This document shows positions 1 through 11,824 of a DNA stretch of 64,000 nt, one piece after another. The translations under genes were made by a program, and so were the position numbers. Every line of letters begins with the position of its first letter. The stretch's first letter is position 1. Source of the stretch: Dendrocalamus latiflorus (lineage: Eukaryota > Streptophyta > Magnoliopsida > Poales > Poaceae); the NCBI GenBank assembly GCA_017311315.1, contig CM029644.1, positions 26,989,606 to 27,053,605 of the forward strand, given 5' to 3'. The notes under the pieces are model-generated. The model had not been told where the DNA came from. It searched no databases and saw only the letters and a program-made list of their open reading frames with translations.

Positions 1-1080
1 ATTTACCTATTCTAACCTCTTGTTGTTCAAAATTATAGATGGCCTGATCTTGTTCACTAGGTTCCTTGGACTACTTCGCTCATGTTGAGGCAGAGGGCGA
101 GTTCGTGGGGCTACTGTGTCAGCTAATGTAGTATCTTGGTTATAGCCAGCCGCCCATCTTTAGGGGGTGGAGGACGAGGGTCCTAGATCGTGACGTCTGG
201 ACCATGGATGCTTTTGTGATGCTAGGGATGGAGGATTTAATCCTCTCACCATCCCTATCACACACCCGATGAGTGACCGTTCCGATGCCATGCAGGATGC
301 AGCACACTTTGCTTCAGCTCGGCTTTGCCGACTGCATAGGAGTGAGCTACTGCAGTCTCCTTACTGCTTCTTCCCCATTGTCCATACAGAAGCTCCCTAC
401 CCCGATCTCTAGCCCACCCTAGTGGACGACCCTCGACTTTCCCACCAAGTACAGCTTACATAGGTCCTGGCGGACTCCTACTTACAAGCTCTCCAGGAGG
501 TAGGCCAGCTCCAGATGTTGTTGACTTCTAGTTACCAGCACTCTGACGTCCTCCTAGCTTAGCTGGCCGGGGTGGAGACCACTCTCACTTTCTCTGAGCG
601 AGAGCAGATTGTAGCAGAGACCGAGTTGGAGCACCGTCGGGCTATAGCAGACTACACTCCATTGTCTCCAGAGTGAGTTTTAGCTCCAGGACCAATGCGA
701 GTAGCAGCACTAGCTCCAACTACCCATCTTCTGCCTCTGCCCACTCTAGTCACCAGTGGAGTAGCAACAACACTTCATCCGGGACCCTACGCTAGGCTTA
801 CGGCTTGTAAGAGTGTACGCCCTCCGCCCACCGCATACGTCGGTGGTTCCATCAAGGTCCTCGCCGTTCACACTCTTGTTCTCACTCTAGCTCCAGGTCA
901 CCGGGTATCAGTCGCAGTCGCTCCCGTTCCCTAGGGAACTGCTCTACCTACGGAGGGGACTGCCCAGGGGGAGTAGTAGTACTTAGTTGTAGGTAACCCT
1001 AGTCGGCAGTGCTTGCCAGGCGGTTTTTGGGTTGCAAGCACTCCTTTCTCCCTCCCTCCTTTTGTACCCAGCAATAGACG
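1..1080. other. GC-rich, coding-like relic, unidentified
   Basis: This stretch is richer in G+C than the following DNA and has coding-like composition. A plus-strand reading around 500-670 looks like a short helical segment rich in Glu, Ala and Leu, but it is cut by stop codons. The only continuous open frame (695-934, 79 codons) has no recognisable motif. It could be a decayed retrotransposon gag or spacer region, or an eroded gene exon. No LTR or terminal repeat was found within the window. Confidence 0.25.
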
Positions 1081-1749
1081 TTGTGTATGTATAATGTCAT
1101 GATTTGGCGAAGCCTATAAGCTACACCTAAGGTTATGTAACATCTTTTGTAATGAACTTAAGCTTATGTACTCCTTGTGTAATTGAATAAAAAATTGCAC
1201 CATTAGGTCCACTGCTATAATTTTTCCATCTCATTTTCTATATTAAAATTTTTCTACAAATAGTTTATGTGAATAAATTTTTTTAGTAAAATTCATATTG
1301 GAAAAAATTACGAGAAAATTACACAATGAACTAAGCTGCGTCTGGAACCTCCACAAAAAATTTCATAAGTTTTTGTGCTCATTTTCTATATATACAAAAT
1401 TCTATGAGCAATGTGTATTAAATCATGCAATTAAATTAATTACATACGGTGCTAATCACCTGGTGCCTGACCACTGGGCGACAGGCCACCTGGAGCCTAG
1501 TGGCCGAGCTCTATCTGCCACATGTCGCTTCTACGGCATCGCCGCCCAGTGGCCGAGTGGCAAAAACGACATTTCTACCATTGTCGCATGCATACTGTTA
1601 TTTATGTAAATACAGATTGCAATAGTGTCATATATGCCAAAATTCATCGGGAGCTTGATTTCTCAAGCCAACCTTTTCTTTTTTTCCTCAAGGAAGAAGG
1701 CAGGTTATGGTAGGTTTTTTTTTGCCTTCCGCGTGATACGTGGAAGAAT
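1081..1749. other. AT-rich intergenic DNA, nothing recognised
   Basis: No gene, terminal repeat or RNA was recognised. Two short open frames overlap in different phases at about 1298-1713 and lack any motif. Confidence 0.5.
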
Positions 1750-1758
1750 TTTTTAATC

Positions 1759-1915
1759 GGGAGATTTGATCATATACCCCCCTTTAGTTGGGAAATTGAG
1801 GATTTACCCTCCACATCTCAATGACACGTGGGGTCATCATAAGTCACTGACACGTGGGCCAGGAGGGTAAATCCTCAATTTCCATCTAAATGGAGGGTAT
1901 ATGATCAATAAATCC
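1759..1915. mobile_element. 157-bp Mutator-type MITE
   Basis: The two ends form inverted repeats of about 45 bp. Both read inward through TTGATCATATACCC and then AAATTGAGGATTTACCCTCC. The element is flanked by a perfect 9-bp direct repeat, TTTTTAATC, at 1750-1758 and 1916-1924. A 9-bp target duplication fits the Mutator superfamily. There is no coding capacity. The centre contains two CACGTG-bearing segments that pair with each other, so the whole element could fold into a hairpin. Confidence 0.75.
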
Positions 1916-2018
1916 TTTTTAATCAGACAACACTTTGTCATCTTATTCTAAAAAATGAACTCATTTGAAACTTTTTTTTTGTATAACAAACATGAACATA
2001 CTTTTTCAAAATGAGCCG

Positions 2019-2600
2019 TAATGCCATGAACCATGGCATTGCAAATAAACTTTGGGACACCATTGGTTGTAATGTTACAATGAACCTTGCAACATAAGGG
2101 TAGTTTTGAATTTATATTATAAAAATAAAATTTGCTTGCAACGTCATGGACTGTAGCATTGCAAATAAACTTTGCGACACCGTAGGCTGTAATGTTACAA
2201 ATGTACCTTTTAGGTGAGTTCTTTTGGACTATAACTTATGATTTTTGGTCTAAATTTTTGAATTCGTGCTATTTTGGCACATATAAATGAAGTCGAGGCA
2301 ATGCCTATTACAATTAACTTATAGACCCCGTCATAAAAAATAATTTGTTTGAAAGTTAGTTACCATAGCAAGCTAATCCATAAGGCCAAAAAAATTCATC
2401 CTTTATCATCAAGGGTAGTTTTGAAGGCATATTGTGAAAATAAAATTTGCTTGCATCACACATGGACCTTGGCATTGCAAATAAACTTTGCGACACCATA
2501 TGTTGTAATGTTACAAATGAACTTGCAACATCAAGAGTAGTTTTGAATGTATATTGTGAAAATAAAATTTGCTTGCAACGCCATGGAGGTCTGTGGCACC
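2019..2600. repeat. Degenerate ~120-bp tandem repeat
   Basis: A unit containing GCATTGCAAATAAACTTTG, then a GACACC tract, then TAATGTTACAA, then TTGCTTGCAACG recurs from about 2034, 2154 and 2471. Partial units lie at 2406-2470 and after 2580. The period is close to 120 bp. The array is interrupted at about 2205-2405 by unrelated AT-rich sequence. Each unit carries paired inverted motifs (CATGG/CCATG, GTAAC/GTTAC). No coding frame is conserved between units. Confidence 0.65.
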
Positions 2601-2659
2601 TGATGTGGTAGACCTTGCAACACCATGGGCCATAACGTTGTTACAAAAAGTGCTCTTTT

Positions 2660-3223
2660 TAAAAATAATTTTTAGATAAGTTTGTTTCTAAAGATAAGAT
2701 TAGAAATAGATATTTAATTAAAAATTTTCTACATAGGAAAGTTATCAAGTTACCGTCTTTATCAACGTATCTCAAATCTGTAATAAGTGCGTTATAGCAT
2801 GCTAATAATTTTTTTGCGCTGCAAGCCAAAGGATATTCAAATTACATGAGAAGAATTCTAAATATGATTTGTTTGTTTCTTATATAAAAATCAATTATTA
2901 TCCTCCTACATTTACTATAGAAAATCCATATTCCTGCAATAGGAGATCATGCAATAGTGCAGGACAGGACTTTAGGTTTTGAGCTGTCCCTGGTTAGAAA
3001 ACCGCGCATTATAACCTACGAAGACTGCTAGAGCAGAAGTTCAAAAACACATGGTGCCCTTTTGGCAAATTCACATAGGTCATGCTGTTTGCCCGTGACT
3101 GAAAAAAAATTCCCTGCTGTTTGTTGGTCGGCAGTAGCCTTTTCGTTGCCGCTGGGCTTGGAATCCTGCAGTTTTTTTCCCAAGTGAGTACAGAAAGGAG
3201 AGGCACGCACATATAAGATACTA
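2660..3223. other. Intergenic DNA, nothing recognised
   Basis: AT-rich sequence. The two minus-strand frames at 3009-3239 are in alternative phases and show no family motif. Confidence 0.45.
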
Positions 3224-3631
3224 CCCTGTTTGTTTCCACTTAAGATTATTATAATCTAACTTATAATCATAAATGGAAATAAACATCCTAGATTATAAGA
3301 TAACTTATTATAATCTAATAGCCAGATTATTGTAATCTAATAAGCTCAAAAAATGAGCTTATTTCAGCTTATAGATCCACCTTTTATCTTAAGGACCATA
3401 AAACTTTAGGAATATTACCCACCTTTGCCATTCATCCATCCCCCAACTCCCTTGCCTCTCTCTCAAGGACATTGTAGTCTTTAAACATTCGAATACAACA
3501 ATCCATAACTCTGATAATCCAGGCTGCCAAACACTTGACAGCTTATTTTCCACCAGCTTATTATAATCTAGCTTATATAATCCCCCACCTATAAGCTAGA
3601 TTATAATAATCTTAAGTGGAAACAAACAGGG
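3224..3631. mobile_element. 408-bp MITE with ~35-bp terminal inverted repeats
   Basis: The left end begins CCCTGTTTGTTTCCACTTAA and the right end is its near-perfect inverse, extending over AGATTATTATAATCT. The interior is AT-rich with further inverted copies of the AATCTAGCTTAT motif and no open frame. The ends resemble Tourist- or hAT-type MITEs of grasses. I could not define a clean target duplication, so the superfamily is left open. Confidence 0.7.
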
Positions 3632-4150
3632 CCTATATATACTTATATATTTATGTGGATGCATCTAATGTAACATTTTTGTGGACCGCTCACCGACAGC
3701 CGCACCAACCGAGCTATGCTCGTTCCTCGATTCCTGCAGTTTTTGTGCAGTGAGAAAGCGAAGAGAACTCCTTCTCATTGCCTTTATCTACGTGCCGTTT
3801 CACGACGAACTAAAATGGCAGGTGGGCTTCACGTTTTCGTCATGGCCCCACCCGCTGGGGAAGCTTAAGGGCGTTCATATTAGTTTTACTAATGACTTTT
3901 AACTGAAAATAAATAATAGTAACTAAAAAGTGGCTTTCGAAGGAGGGGGTAAGCAGTGAAAAAAAGTAAAGGAGAGATGTGTGTATTTGATGGGAGCAAG
4001 AGAAGTAGGGTACATTGCCTTATCTTCAGAGCGAGATGGTAATGAGAGGAGTGAAGAAGGTGCTTCGAGAAGCCGGATATTCGTATTGTTCTTTAGTTTT
4101 CCCAATCAGAAGCTAGAAACATAAAGCAATATGAACATGCCCCCGCTGGT

Positions 4151-4420
4151 TGGGCCCCCGCTTCAAACGGTTTCAGTTTATGTTTTTTGGCTTTTGATTT
4201 ATTTAAGTTAGAAATCACTTAGAACGCGTCGGCTTCTAATTTTGGCTTATTTTATTTTTTGGCTTTTTTATCTTTAGTTTCCCCCTTATTCTTTTGTATT
4301 GTCTGTGATGATATAATTTTTTTTTCATTTTTTCCTTATTTTTTTAATTTCTTAATTAAATGATTCAGAAAAAACTAACAACCGCAAACTAGAAGCTTAA
4401 ACTCTTTGAAGCGGGCTCTG
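4151..4420. mobile_element. Probable MITE, inverted-repeat ends
   Basis: The left end (GGGCCCCCGCTTCAAACGG) is matched in inverse at 4401-4420 (CTTTGAAGCGGGCTCTG). A second, wider inverted pair, CAAACGGTTTCAG at about 4164 and its inverse at about 4617-4629, suggests one element nested in or rearranged with another. No target duplication was established and there is no coding sequence. Confidence 0.45.
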
Positions 4421-4660
4421 TGTTTCCATGCGGGCTTGCTCTAAGTGGCTTATAGGCCGAAGCTTATGGTTTATTTTGTATTATAGCTGCTGTTGCCTTG
4501 TTCTATGTAATTAATATAAAAAGAAAACTTTATTGCAGCATGGACAATGAAAGCAATAAGGAAAAAAACAAAAATACCAAAAAATTAGAAAAAAATGAAA
4601 AATTATAAGCTAGAAACTGAAACCGTTTGGAGTATTACCTTCGTGCAAGAGAAGATGATG

Positions 4661-4733
<73 letters not shown>
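4661..4733 (+). repeat. (AAT)n microsatellite, about 24 units
   Basis: A pure AAT/TAA triplet run of 73 bp. Long poly-Asn or poly-Tyr open frames over it are simple-repeat artefacts. Confidence 0.97.
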
Positions 4734-4734
<1 letters not shown>

Positions 4735-5433
4735 CAACTAGAGAAGCAAAACCGGCGAAGAGGACGTGAACCACGTGATCGGTGTTTCTTCCCCGGCCGG
4801 TTGACACCTCCTTGGATGCAAAGGAATCTGTCGCTTTGGAGATTGGACGAGTTCCATGTAAATCCAACTCCACCTTGCCCGGTCTGACCTAAAAATTCGA
4901 TTTCTACTTTCCAGTGCTGCTTCAGAATCAGGACAGACTTATCGTGAACAAGCAGAGAAAGCAGAGAAATGAAGGAAGGTGCCACCGCAAATGCTGTCCG
5001 TCTCAGCCAAAATGCAGCTCCAGCTCCAAGCAGTTCAGTATCAGTAATCTCACCAAGAGCATGCCAATCCTACAGGCATGCCATGAATTTTGTTGCTCAT
5101 CTTATGGCCAAATGTAAGAAATGATGCGTCTTTACTGGTCAACAGAAAATCCAACCAACCGTCGAATGCTCTTTTTATCTCATTTTCTGCGACAATGTTG
5201 ACTTAGGTCATCTCCAGGAATTGAAATGTCATGCAAGATAAAAATTCAAGGTTATTGTGTTTTTATTTCCTTCTGAGAGAAAGGAAGTTCAAGGCTAAAA
5301 GAGTAGAAGTAGAAGGCAAAGAAAGGCCATAACGCACATACTTGAACTGTTGAACAGACGCAAGAGTACTCTCAGAACTAAAACTACAGGTTCTTAAAAA
5401 AAAACCCGTGTCATTTAACAGTAAGCATCCCAT

Positions 5434-7765
5434 TTAATTTTTAAGAGAAGTAGCCATGTTTTCTTGGATGTTGTCTTTCGCATTTTTGTCGAATGGGTCG
5501 TCTCCAATGTAAAGATCTAAAATAGACCGGCACAAGAGCTTGCTTTGGAGGCTCCCCAATTCCTCTCCTTCAACTACACAAACACAGAGGATCAGAGCTT
5601 ATTAATCAAGAGTGTTAGGTACCAATTTAATTAACCTTGGAAACTAACATTTGAAATAAATAGACATCAAACATGACGGGGATTTGCATAGAAATTCCAC
5701 CAGTGATATATTTTCTAAGCATGAATAGTGATGACTATACAGTCCACACCACAAATGGATCATGAATCTCTATATGATTTACCATTTTATGGGGAAAATA
5801 TAAGCAACTATTAGCAAATAGAATGTGAACAGAATAGCATCCTACGGTTATTAGTATTACCATCATAATTCAAATAATTAGAAAAAGGAGAATTGATCTC
5901 CTTAAGGTATGGATTGTCTACACTATTATCTGTACTGATTTATCTACGTGCATTCAACATATGGACCAAATGTGTGAATAAAATAAGGGAATGCTGCCAG
6001 GTATTCAGGTACTGGATACATGTCCATTCATTGCAAAACAAATAATCAACATATCTTTCTGACTCTTAAAATCCTTCCTTCCATCAATATAAATACTATA
6101 TCTAAGATCCCAAATCAACTAAAAAGAAAGGGAAGCAAAAGGAAAACGAACTTACTGCTTATTTTAAGCACATGGTTTGATTCCCTCGAAAGCTCAATTA
6201 CAGACCCCTTTGGTAATTTGTATTCATCCTTGAAAAGTGAAACAAAACTGTGGAAGATCAAGATGTCAAGGAGAGGACAAAATTAGATAGTAATCATTGA
6301 ACTTGATGAACAGAGCATGTGCTAAGATTGGAATATATATGCTTTAACACAACTAGTGGAGCAACATTATTCAGCTAAAGTGGAACTGGCACACTTAAAG
6401 CAAATATAATATGATTATTTCAGGACTAAATTAGCAGATTAATAATTGCTATTAGCTAACAATTGTTTCATGTGAGAATGGAAGCTCCATAGTTCTAGAA
6501 ACAGAAAAAGCAAATGATGTCATCGTGAAATTTCATAAACCTGACAAGAGCTCGTTTTGGTCCTACATTCCCACTGAAATATTAAACCAGCAGTGGGAAC
6601 AAGGCCGACATTGTTGCAATTCCATTAATATAAACCATATCGACCTGAAGTTTATTTCAATAAACATTAGAATAGTACCTCTAATATGAAAAACAAATTG
6701 GAATCAGTACTCCACCATCTATTAGCTCTAACATCACAAAAGCATACACCCAATAGCAAAAGCACAATAAAGGAGTCGACAAACTAATTAAATTACACAC
6801 AATCTAACAAACAAAGGTTCTAGCTTTCTATAGATGCATTTCATGTGCGTCCTGACTTCGTTCTAGATCCAATATGAATCTAGATGCATTATGCATCATT
6901 GCTTTCCTCAGTTCAACCTAACTCAACTGACACTAAACAGTATTACAGTAAGAAATATAGTAAAGTGAAATGTGGAATAAAGAAAGCATTGTATCAAGCT
7001 CATCTACAATAGTGAACCAGTGTCACTATCAATGAGGTTTCTTTGTATGTCTGATGAAAAACACTACAGCAAGAACCAGAATTACAGTTACCTCTGAAGC
7101 AAATCTTTGGTGTCTGGTCCACCAAATTTCTGAAGCCTGCTTCCTACGCTTTTCTCAAAAGCGCTGCGAACCGAGCGAATGCTCAACCTCCCATATACTA
7201 TCTGAAGCCTAACCGTCATCCTAATGTCGCGCTCTAGCGCATCGTCGATCAGCGCAGCATTTTCCTTCAGTTCAGAGATAGGGAACCTCTGGTACTTCTC
7301 CCTAAGCTGTTTCAAATCGTTGTCATCCGCATACACACCTACACAAATCAGCATTCAAAATTTCTTCTTCTCGTTGCAGTTTTGTTTATACCGAAAGATC
7401 AAAGATGTGACTTTTAGCGCAGTACCGAACGCGTAGACGTCGATGGACTTGAGGCCGAGGATGGTGGTCTTGCGGAGGCCGACGCCGAGGAGGTGGCGGC
7501 CGCCGGCTGCCTCGGCGGGGAATACGGCGCCGGTGCGGGGCTCGACGGAGCCGGGGGCGGCGCCATCGGCCAGGGAGAGGGAGGCCCAGAGGGGGGCGGA
7601 GGGGGCGAGGTGCGGGAGCGGCCGGCCGGCGGATTTGGCCGTGAGGGTGAGGCTGGCGGCGGCTGCTGCTGCCGCGGCGATTGCAGCGGCGATGGCAGCG
7701 CGGTTGGGAGGCGGGGGAGGGGAGAGGTTGGGGAAGGTGACGGTGGGGAAGCGGAGGGAAACCAT
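5434..7765 (-). CDS. FAP1: Chalcone isomerase-fold fatty-acid-binding protein 1, chloroplastic
   Basis: Four minus-strand exons with GT-AG junctions: 7426-7765, 7092-7338, 6156-6247 and 5434-5573. They sum to 819 nt (272 aa plus stop), in frame throughout. The N-terminus is a Pro/Ala/Ser-rich chloroplast transit peptide with an Ala run (about residues 24-37). The chalcone isomerase-like domain follows, with LGVGLRKTTILGLKSIDVYA (about 93-112), RLQIVYGRLSIRSVR and the C-terminal LLCRSILDLYIGDDPFDKNA. This is the plant FAP1 signature and the expected length. Members of this family bind fatty acids in the plastid stroma and lack chalcone cyclisation activity. The start is the first Met of the transit peptide; upstream in-frame Met codons exist but fit the family worse. 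No frameshifts were seen. Confidence 0.93.
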
Positions 7766-8000
7766 GGCTGGGCGAGGCGAAGCGGAGGGCGGAGGGTGGT
7801 GGTAGTACTGTAGTGTGGTGTGGCCCCGTGCGGTGTGGGGACGGACGGAGCACGCGATGAGGACGAGCGGCAGTTGGCGCGTGGCGCGTGGGAGGCGGCA
7901 GCGCCCATGTACTCTCTTTGGATTTTTATTGGCTAGTTCTTTTAGGATTTTTTTTGTTTTCATTTCTCCTGTAGTTAAAATAAACAGTTCGATTTGTCAA
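7766..8000 (-). promoter_or_regulatory. Presumed 5' region of the FAP1-like gene
   Basis: The sequence immediately upstream of the start codon is GC-rich for about 140 bp and then turns AT-rich. A CCAAT box on the minus strand lies at 7928-7932, about 165 bp upstream of the ATG. No clear TATA box was found. This is positional inference only. Confidence 0.3.
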
Positions 8001-8099
8001 AATAAATTCTTTAAATGACTTTTTAACCTAAATCATGTGTGTCATCTATATCAATATCTTTATCATTCGTTATTATCTAAAAAACATAGATAAAAGCTA

Positions 8100-9300
8100 T
8101 AAAACATAGCTCAAAGAATAAACCCAATTGTGTTCTTTTGTTAAAAGAAAGTGTCCAAATAACAAATCATTGTAAACATATTAGGGCCTGGTTAAATTTC
8201 GAAGCCAAATAGCTGCCAAAAATTGTTAGCAGTTGGTTAATTTTGCATGTATTTGTTTAAGAATTTCTGCAAAACGGACGAATGGTTTTCCTTTGAAGGC
8301 ACGAGGCACGAAAATCATTTTCACCCACATTACGGTCGTTGCAATAAAAAGCCCTCAAACCCCATCAATTTAATTGATTTCCCTCATTGGTTCGTGCAAA
8401 AGCAACGGATCGGACCAGCCCCCTTAATTCTTTTCCCACGCCATTCTTTGCTTCTTCTTTGAGAGTCCTCACTCTCCATAGGGCTCTTGTCCATGTCGTC
8501 CTCAAGCTAGCAGCGATATCCTCATAGCGACGTGGAGAAATACGATTGTCAGTAGTTTTGAAGATTGACACCTGGTAAGGCATGATCGGTGACAACATGG
8601 TGAGGCCACCAAAGAGAAGAAATCATCGTCGATAGGATCTAGAAAGTATCGCCATCGTCGAGCTCATCTACGTCATTGGTGCTTAGAAGATCAATGACAT
8701 CGTTATCACCATCAAGCTTGACTGTATTGCCAATGCCCTCAGGCAACGTGCCAACAACACTGCCGAGCCGAATCTAGGAAGCTTGATTGGAACACTTGAT
8801 GGTTTTCCATGTTCTTTGAGGGTATCCAAGAGATTTCATCTTCAGGTTAGACCATGTGAAGAAGGTAATGTTATCCTATGAGTGGTCTTTTTCAAGTGGT
8901 CATTGAGTTCCTTCTTAGATTGCTCGTTTTCTCTCTTAACTACTTGATTCTTTTCTCTGTGCTCGGTTGAGAAGTGAGTTTGGTCTGTTAGCATCTTTTT
9001 GGGGATTATTCTGAGAGAGAGTTTGTTATTTGAAGTGATATCAGGAGCTTTGTTTATTATACCTATCATATAATTTATTGAGATCAAGCCATTAAAATCA
9101 AATGAGTAGTGGAGCTCTCTGTATCATATTCACTCATATGCTATGTATCTTTGGTCATAGCTGGTTATAATTAAAATTTCTACATTTGAACTAAAAGCAT
9201 GACATGGCAAAAGATTTTGACCAGACTGATTATTGATAGTACTTTGCGATGCTCATCTAAAATGATTAGCTTAATTGTGAATTCTATTTTAAATCTTGGC
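8100..9300. other. Intergenic DNA, no gene recognised
   Basis: The stretch 8380-8850 has more even base composition and short open frames on both strands, but no motif that I can assign and no long continuous frame. It may be the relic of an exon or a transposon. Confidence 0.35.
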
Positions 9301-10384
9301 TATGAGGCTTGCATGGTTCATTTTGCAATCTTTTTTGTTCACTCAGGTTGGCATGTTATAAAAAATTGAGATTCTCCAAGTGATATCATATAAGTGGTAT
9401 CAAATGAGAATTGAAAAGGAAAAGATTGAAAAGATGTATGCTTCAAGCATGCAATGGTCAAATGAAAAAGCACACAAAAGTGTATAAATAAAAAGAAGTA
9501 TGCTTTAAGCATGCCAGTATTGAAAAGAAAGGTGCTTTAAGCATGTATCACGAAAAAGAAGTATGCTACAAACATGCCACATGCCTAAGAATCGTGTATG
9601 GAGCAATGGGTTGTTATATGAGACTGCTAGCCCATCTAGATTTAATGTTTGCTTCAATTTTAGGTTTTGATTTTTCGTTGTGGTATCTCATTGTGCTTTT
9701 TATAATTGGTTTAGTCATTGATGAGGTGCCTGTCATTGATCTAAATTGCTTAATTGTGCTTGTTGTGGCTACAGGCCAAACAGAGAGAGAGAGATGGTAG
9801 TGGAGAGTGATGGAGATGAGTAAAGATGGCTTGCCCTCTCCCCATGGCCTGTATTCATATATATATATATGCGCATGAGGAGTGCTTTTACAGTTATACC
9901 CTTACATCTGGTTATCCCCTCTGGGGGCAGTTATGTCATTACACATGGCCTATTCTGGGCCTTATAACCTCCTACCAGGCCTGCTGGGTTTAGGTGGGGG
10001 CCACCCCTACAACAGTGCTAAAAGATTAATTTTGATCCTGCTATATAATATATGATTTTATATGATCTAGGTAGCTCTGCTCGTACAGTTGGCTTGGTCA
10101 AAATTTTTAATCAATTCAAAGTGACCTGTATAATCTACAAAGCTTCTTGACCTTTATTCGCTCGGCTTCTTTTAAAATTATTCCCACTTTTGAGCCCTTG
10201 ATGATTTCATTGCCAAAGGGGGAGAAAAGTAGAAGAAAGTGGGAGATTTGTTCTGGAAGTTGTTCTCTGGGTTGGTTCTCGTTTAGTTGTGTGGTCGGTT
10301 GTCTCGGATACTTGTTTCGGATTGTAAATTCTTTTGTTTGAGTGTTTTTTGAGGTGTTGTCCATGTATTCATCAAGGGGGAGAT
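9300..10384 (+). mobile_element. Internal (3') region of an LTR retrotransposon, interrupted by a solo LTR
   Basis: The sequence contains repeated AAGGGGGAGA-type tracts (about 10208-10214 and 10374-10383). These are typical of the non-coding 3' internal part of grass Copia elements, and the last one acts as a polypurine tract abutting the LTR at 10385. No polymerase domain remains. It is split at 9761-10014 by an inverted solo LTR of an unrelated family. Confidence 0.45.
9761..10014 (-). mobile_element. Solo LTR of the Gypsy family present at 29.6-33.7 kb
   Basis: The 254-bp sequence starts TGTTGTGG and ends CCCCTACAACA, and is flanked by a perfect 5-bp target duplication, GTGCT, at 9756-9760 and 10015-10019. 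In reverse complement it aligns along its length with the LTRs at 29655-29896 and 33513-33753. Shared blocks include the GTCATTACACATG and GGGCCTTA motifs and the terminal ACAACA. Divergence is visibly larger than between the two LTRs at 29.6 and 33.5 kb. A single LTR with a duplicated target indicates LTR-LTR recombination after insertion. Confidence 0.85.
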
Positions 10385-11723
10385 TGTTAGACCATGTGGA
10401 TGATCATGATTAAAAATGATGATAAATTATTGACATTTAGATTGCTTTGGAATTTGTGTTTGTGAAAGTATCAGGTGATCGTAGTCGAAGTTTTGGGTTT
10501 AAGTGGTTTTGATTATTTCCAAGTGGTTTTTTGTCTTCTTCAAGTGATTCGGTTGTCGTTTATGACTACGCACGGCTTTACAACCACTGCTGTCATTTAC
10601 GACCATGCACAACTTTACGACCACAGCTGTCGTTTATGACCATGCATGACTTTATGACCACAACTGTACGACTACGTTCGGCTTCGACCATGCACGACTT
10701 CGATCACGGCAACTCGACTACGACCACGACAGATCGACCACTGAAGGTAATCATAACTACAATACTTTTATATGGTTGTAGCTTCAGTACTTTTGATAGT
10801 CGTGGACTTTACTAGTCGTACTCGATAGTCGTAGGATTTACTGGTTGATAGTCGGTGATTTTGTAGTCGATGGTCGTAGATTTTGCAGACTGCTCTTATA
10901 ATCGTAGATCTTGCAATTTGCTGTCATTGTCTTCGGTAGTCGAAGGCTTTGTGGTCGGTTGTCGGAGGTCACTGTGATCGGTACTCAGTAGTCAGAGTGA
11001 CTAGGTACTCGATGGTCAGTGAGTGATAGTCGTGGGTGTTGCGGTCGATTGTCAGATGCTACTGTGATCGGTACTCGGTAGTTGGTGCTCGGTGGAGATC
11101 AAGGATAGTGAAAGCGAGACGGAGCTATGGGAGGGGATATCCTGGAGGCTTTGTCGCGTGTTGAGTTTGGAGTGTTGCGGATAGAGTCCGTGGGCTAGAA
11201 GAGGTAGAGTTTGAATAAAACCCGTGTTAAGAAAGGGTTTAGGGTCCCTTGATTTGAGGAAGAGATTAGGTGCTGTGTTCGTGTTTGAATCGAACATGAT
11301 TGGGATGTTGATCTATAAAAGCAAGAAGAGGCTTGGTCTAACGTAACTAGTCTTTAGGGTTTTCATCGAGGAAGTTTTTAGGGGTGCCATAAGGGCACTT
11401 TGATGCCAAAAACTTGTTGCAGAAATAACATATCAAATCTATTCCAAAAGAAGTTGATCGGCAGGCTGTTTTTCTGAGCATTGTTCTTCTTGTGTCGTCA
11501 ACAGCGTGCTAACAGACCTCGTTCGAGTATGAAGCGTTTGAGCGGAAGCGTTTGAGCGGTCGAAGGTTTCTGAGCGGCTGAAGTCTGCGAGCGAGTTTGA
11601 CCACGTACGTGGCTGAAGTTTGCGAGCGTCGTTCGAGTGGTCGTTGTCGACCACGAACAGATCGAGCGAAGCGGAAGAAGTGGAAGCGATCATTCACCCT
11701 CTCTGATAGCACCATACGGTCCT
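10385..11723 (+). mobile_element. LTR of a decayed retrotransposon, right end uncertain
   Basis: It begins TGTTAGACCATG directly after a polypurine tract (AAGGGGGAGA). A TATA box (TATAAAAG) at 11314 fits a U3/R boundary. The first third is packed with repeats built on GACCAC/GTAGTCG, such as TTTACGACCAC and TAGTCGTAG. The right boundary is set where homology to the duplicated transporter block begins (about 11724). No matching second LTR was found. Confidence 0.5.
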
Positions 11724-11824
11724 GCAAATCTAAATATGTGATGAATGGTGATCGCATATTTTCCCAGTTCGATATATAATTTAATGTAATGTAAATGCTA
11801 TACATCTCCGTTGAATCTGAAATT

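Noticed and set aside
4610..4985. Open frames rich in Asn, Tyr or Leu
   Set aside because: They are translations of an AAT microsatellite and its flanks.
7386..7963. Overlapping long frames on both strands over the FAP1 first exon
   Set aside because: High GC lowers stop frequency. Only the frame starting at 7765 joins the other exons and matches the family.
8844..10400. GTTAGACCATGTG at 8844 and 10385 as an LTR pair
   Set aside because: Similarity is limited to about 13 bases and does not extend.
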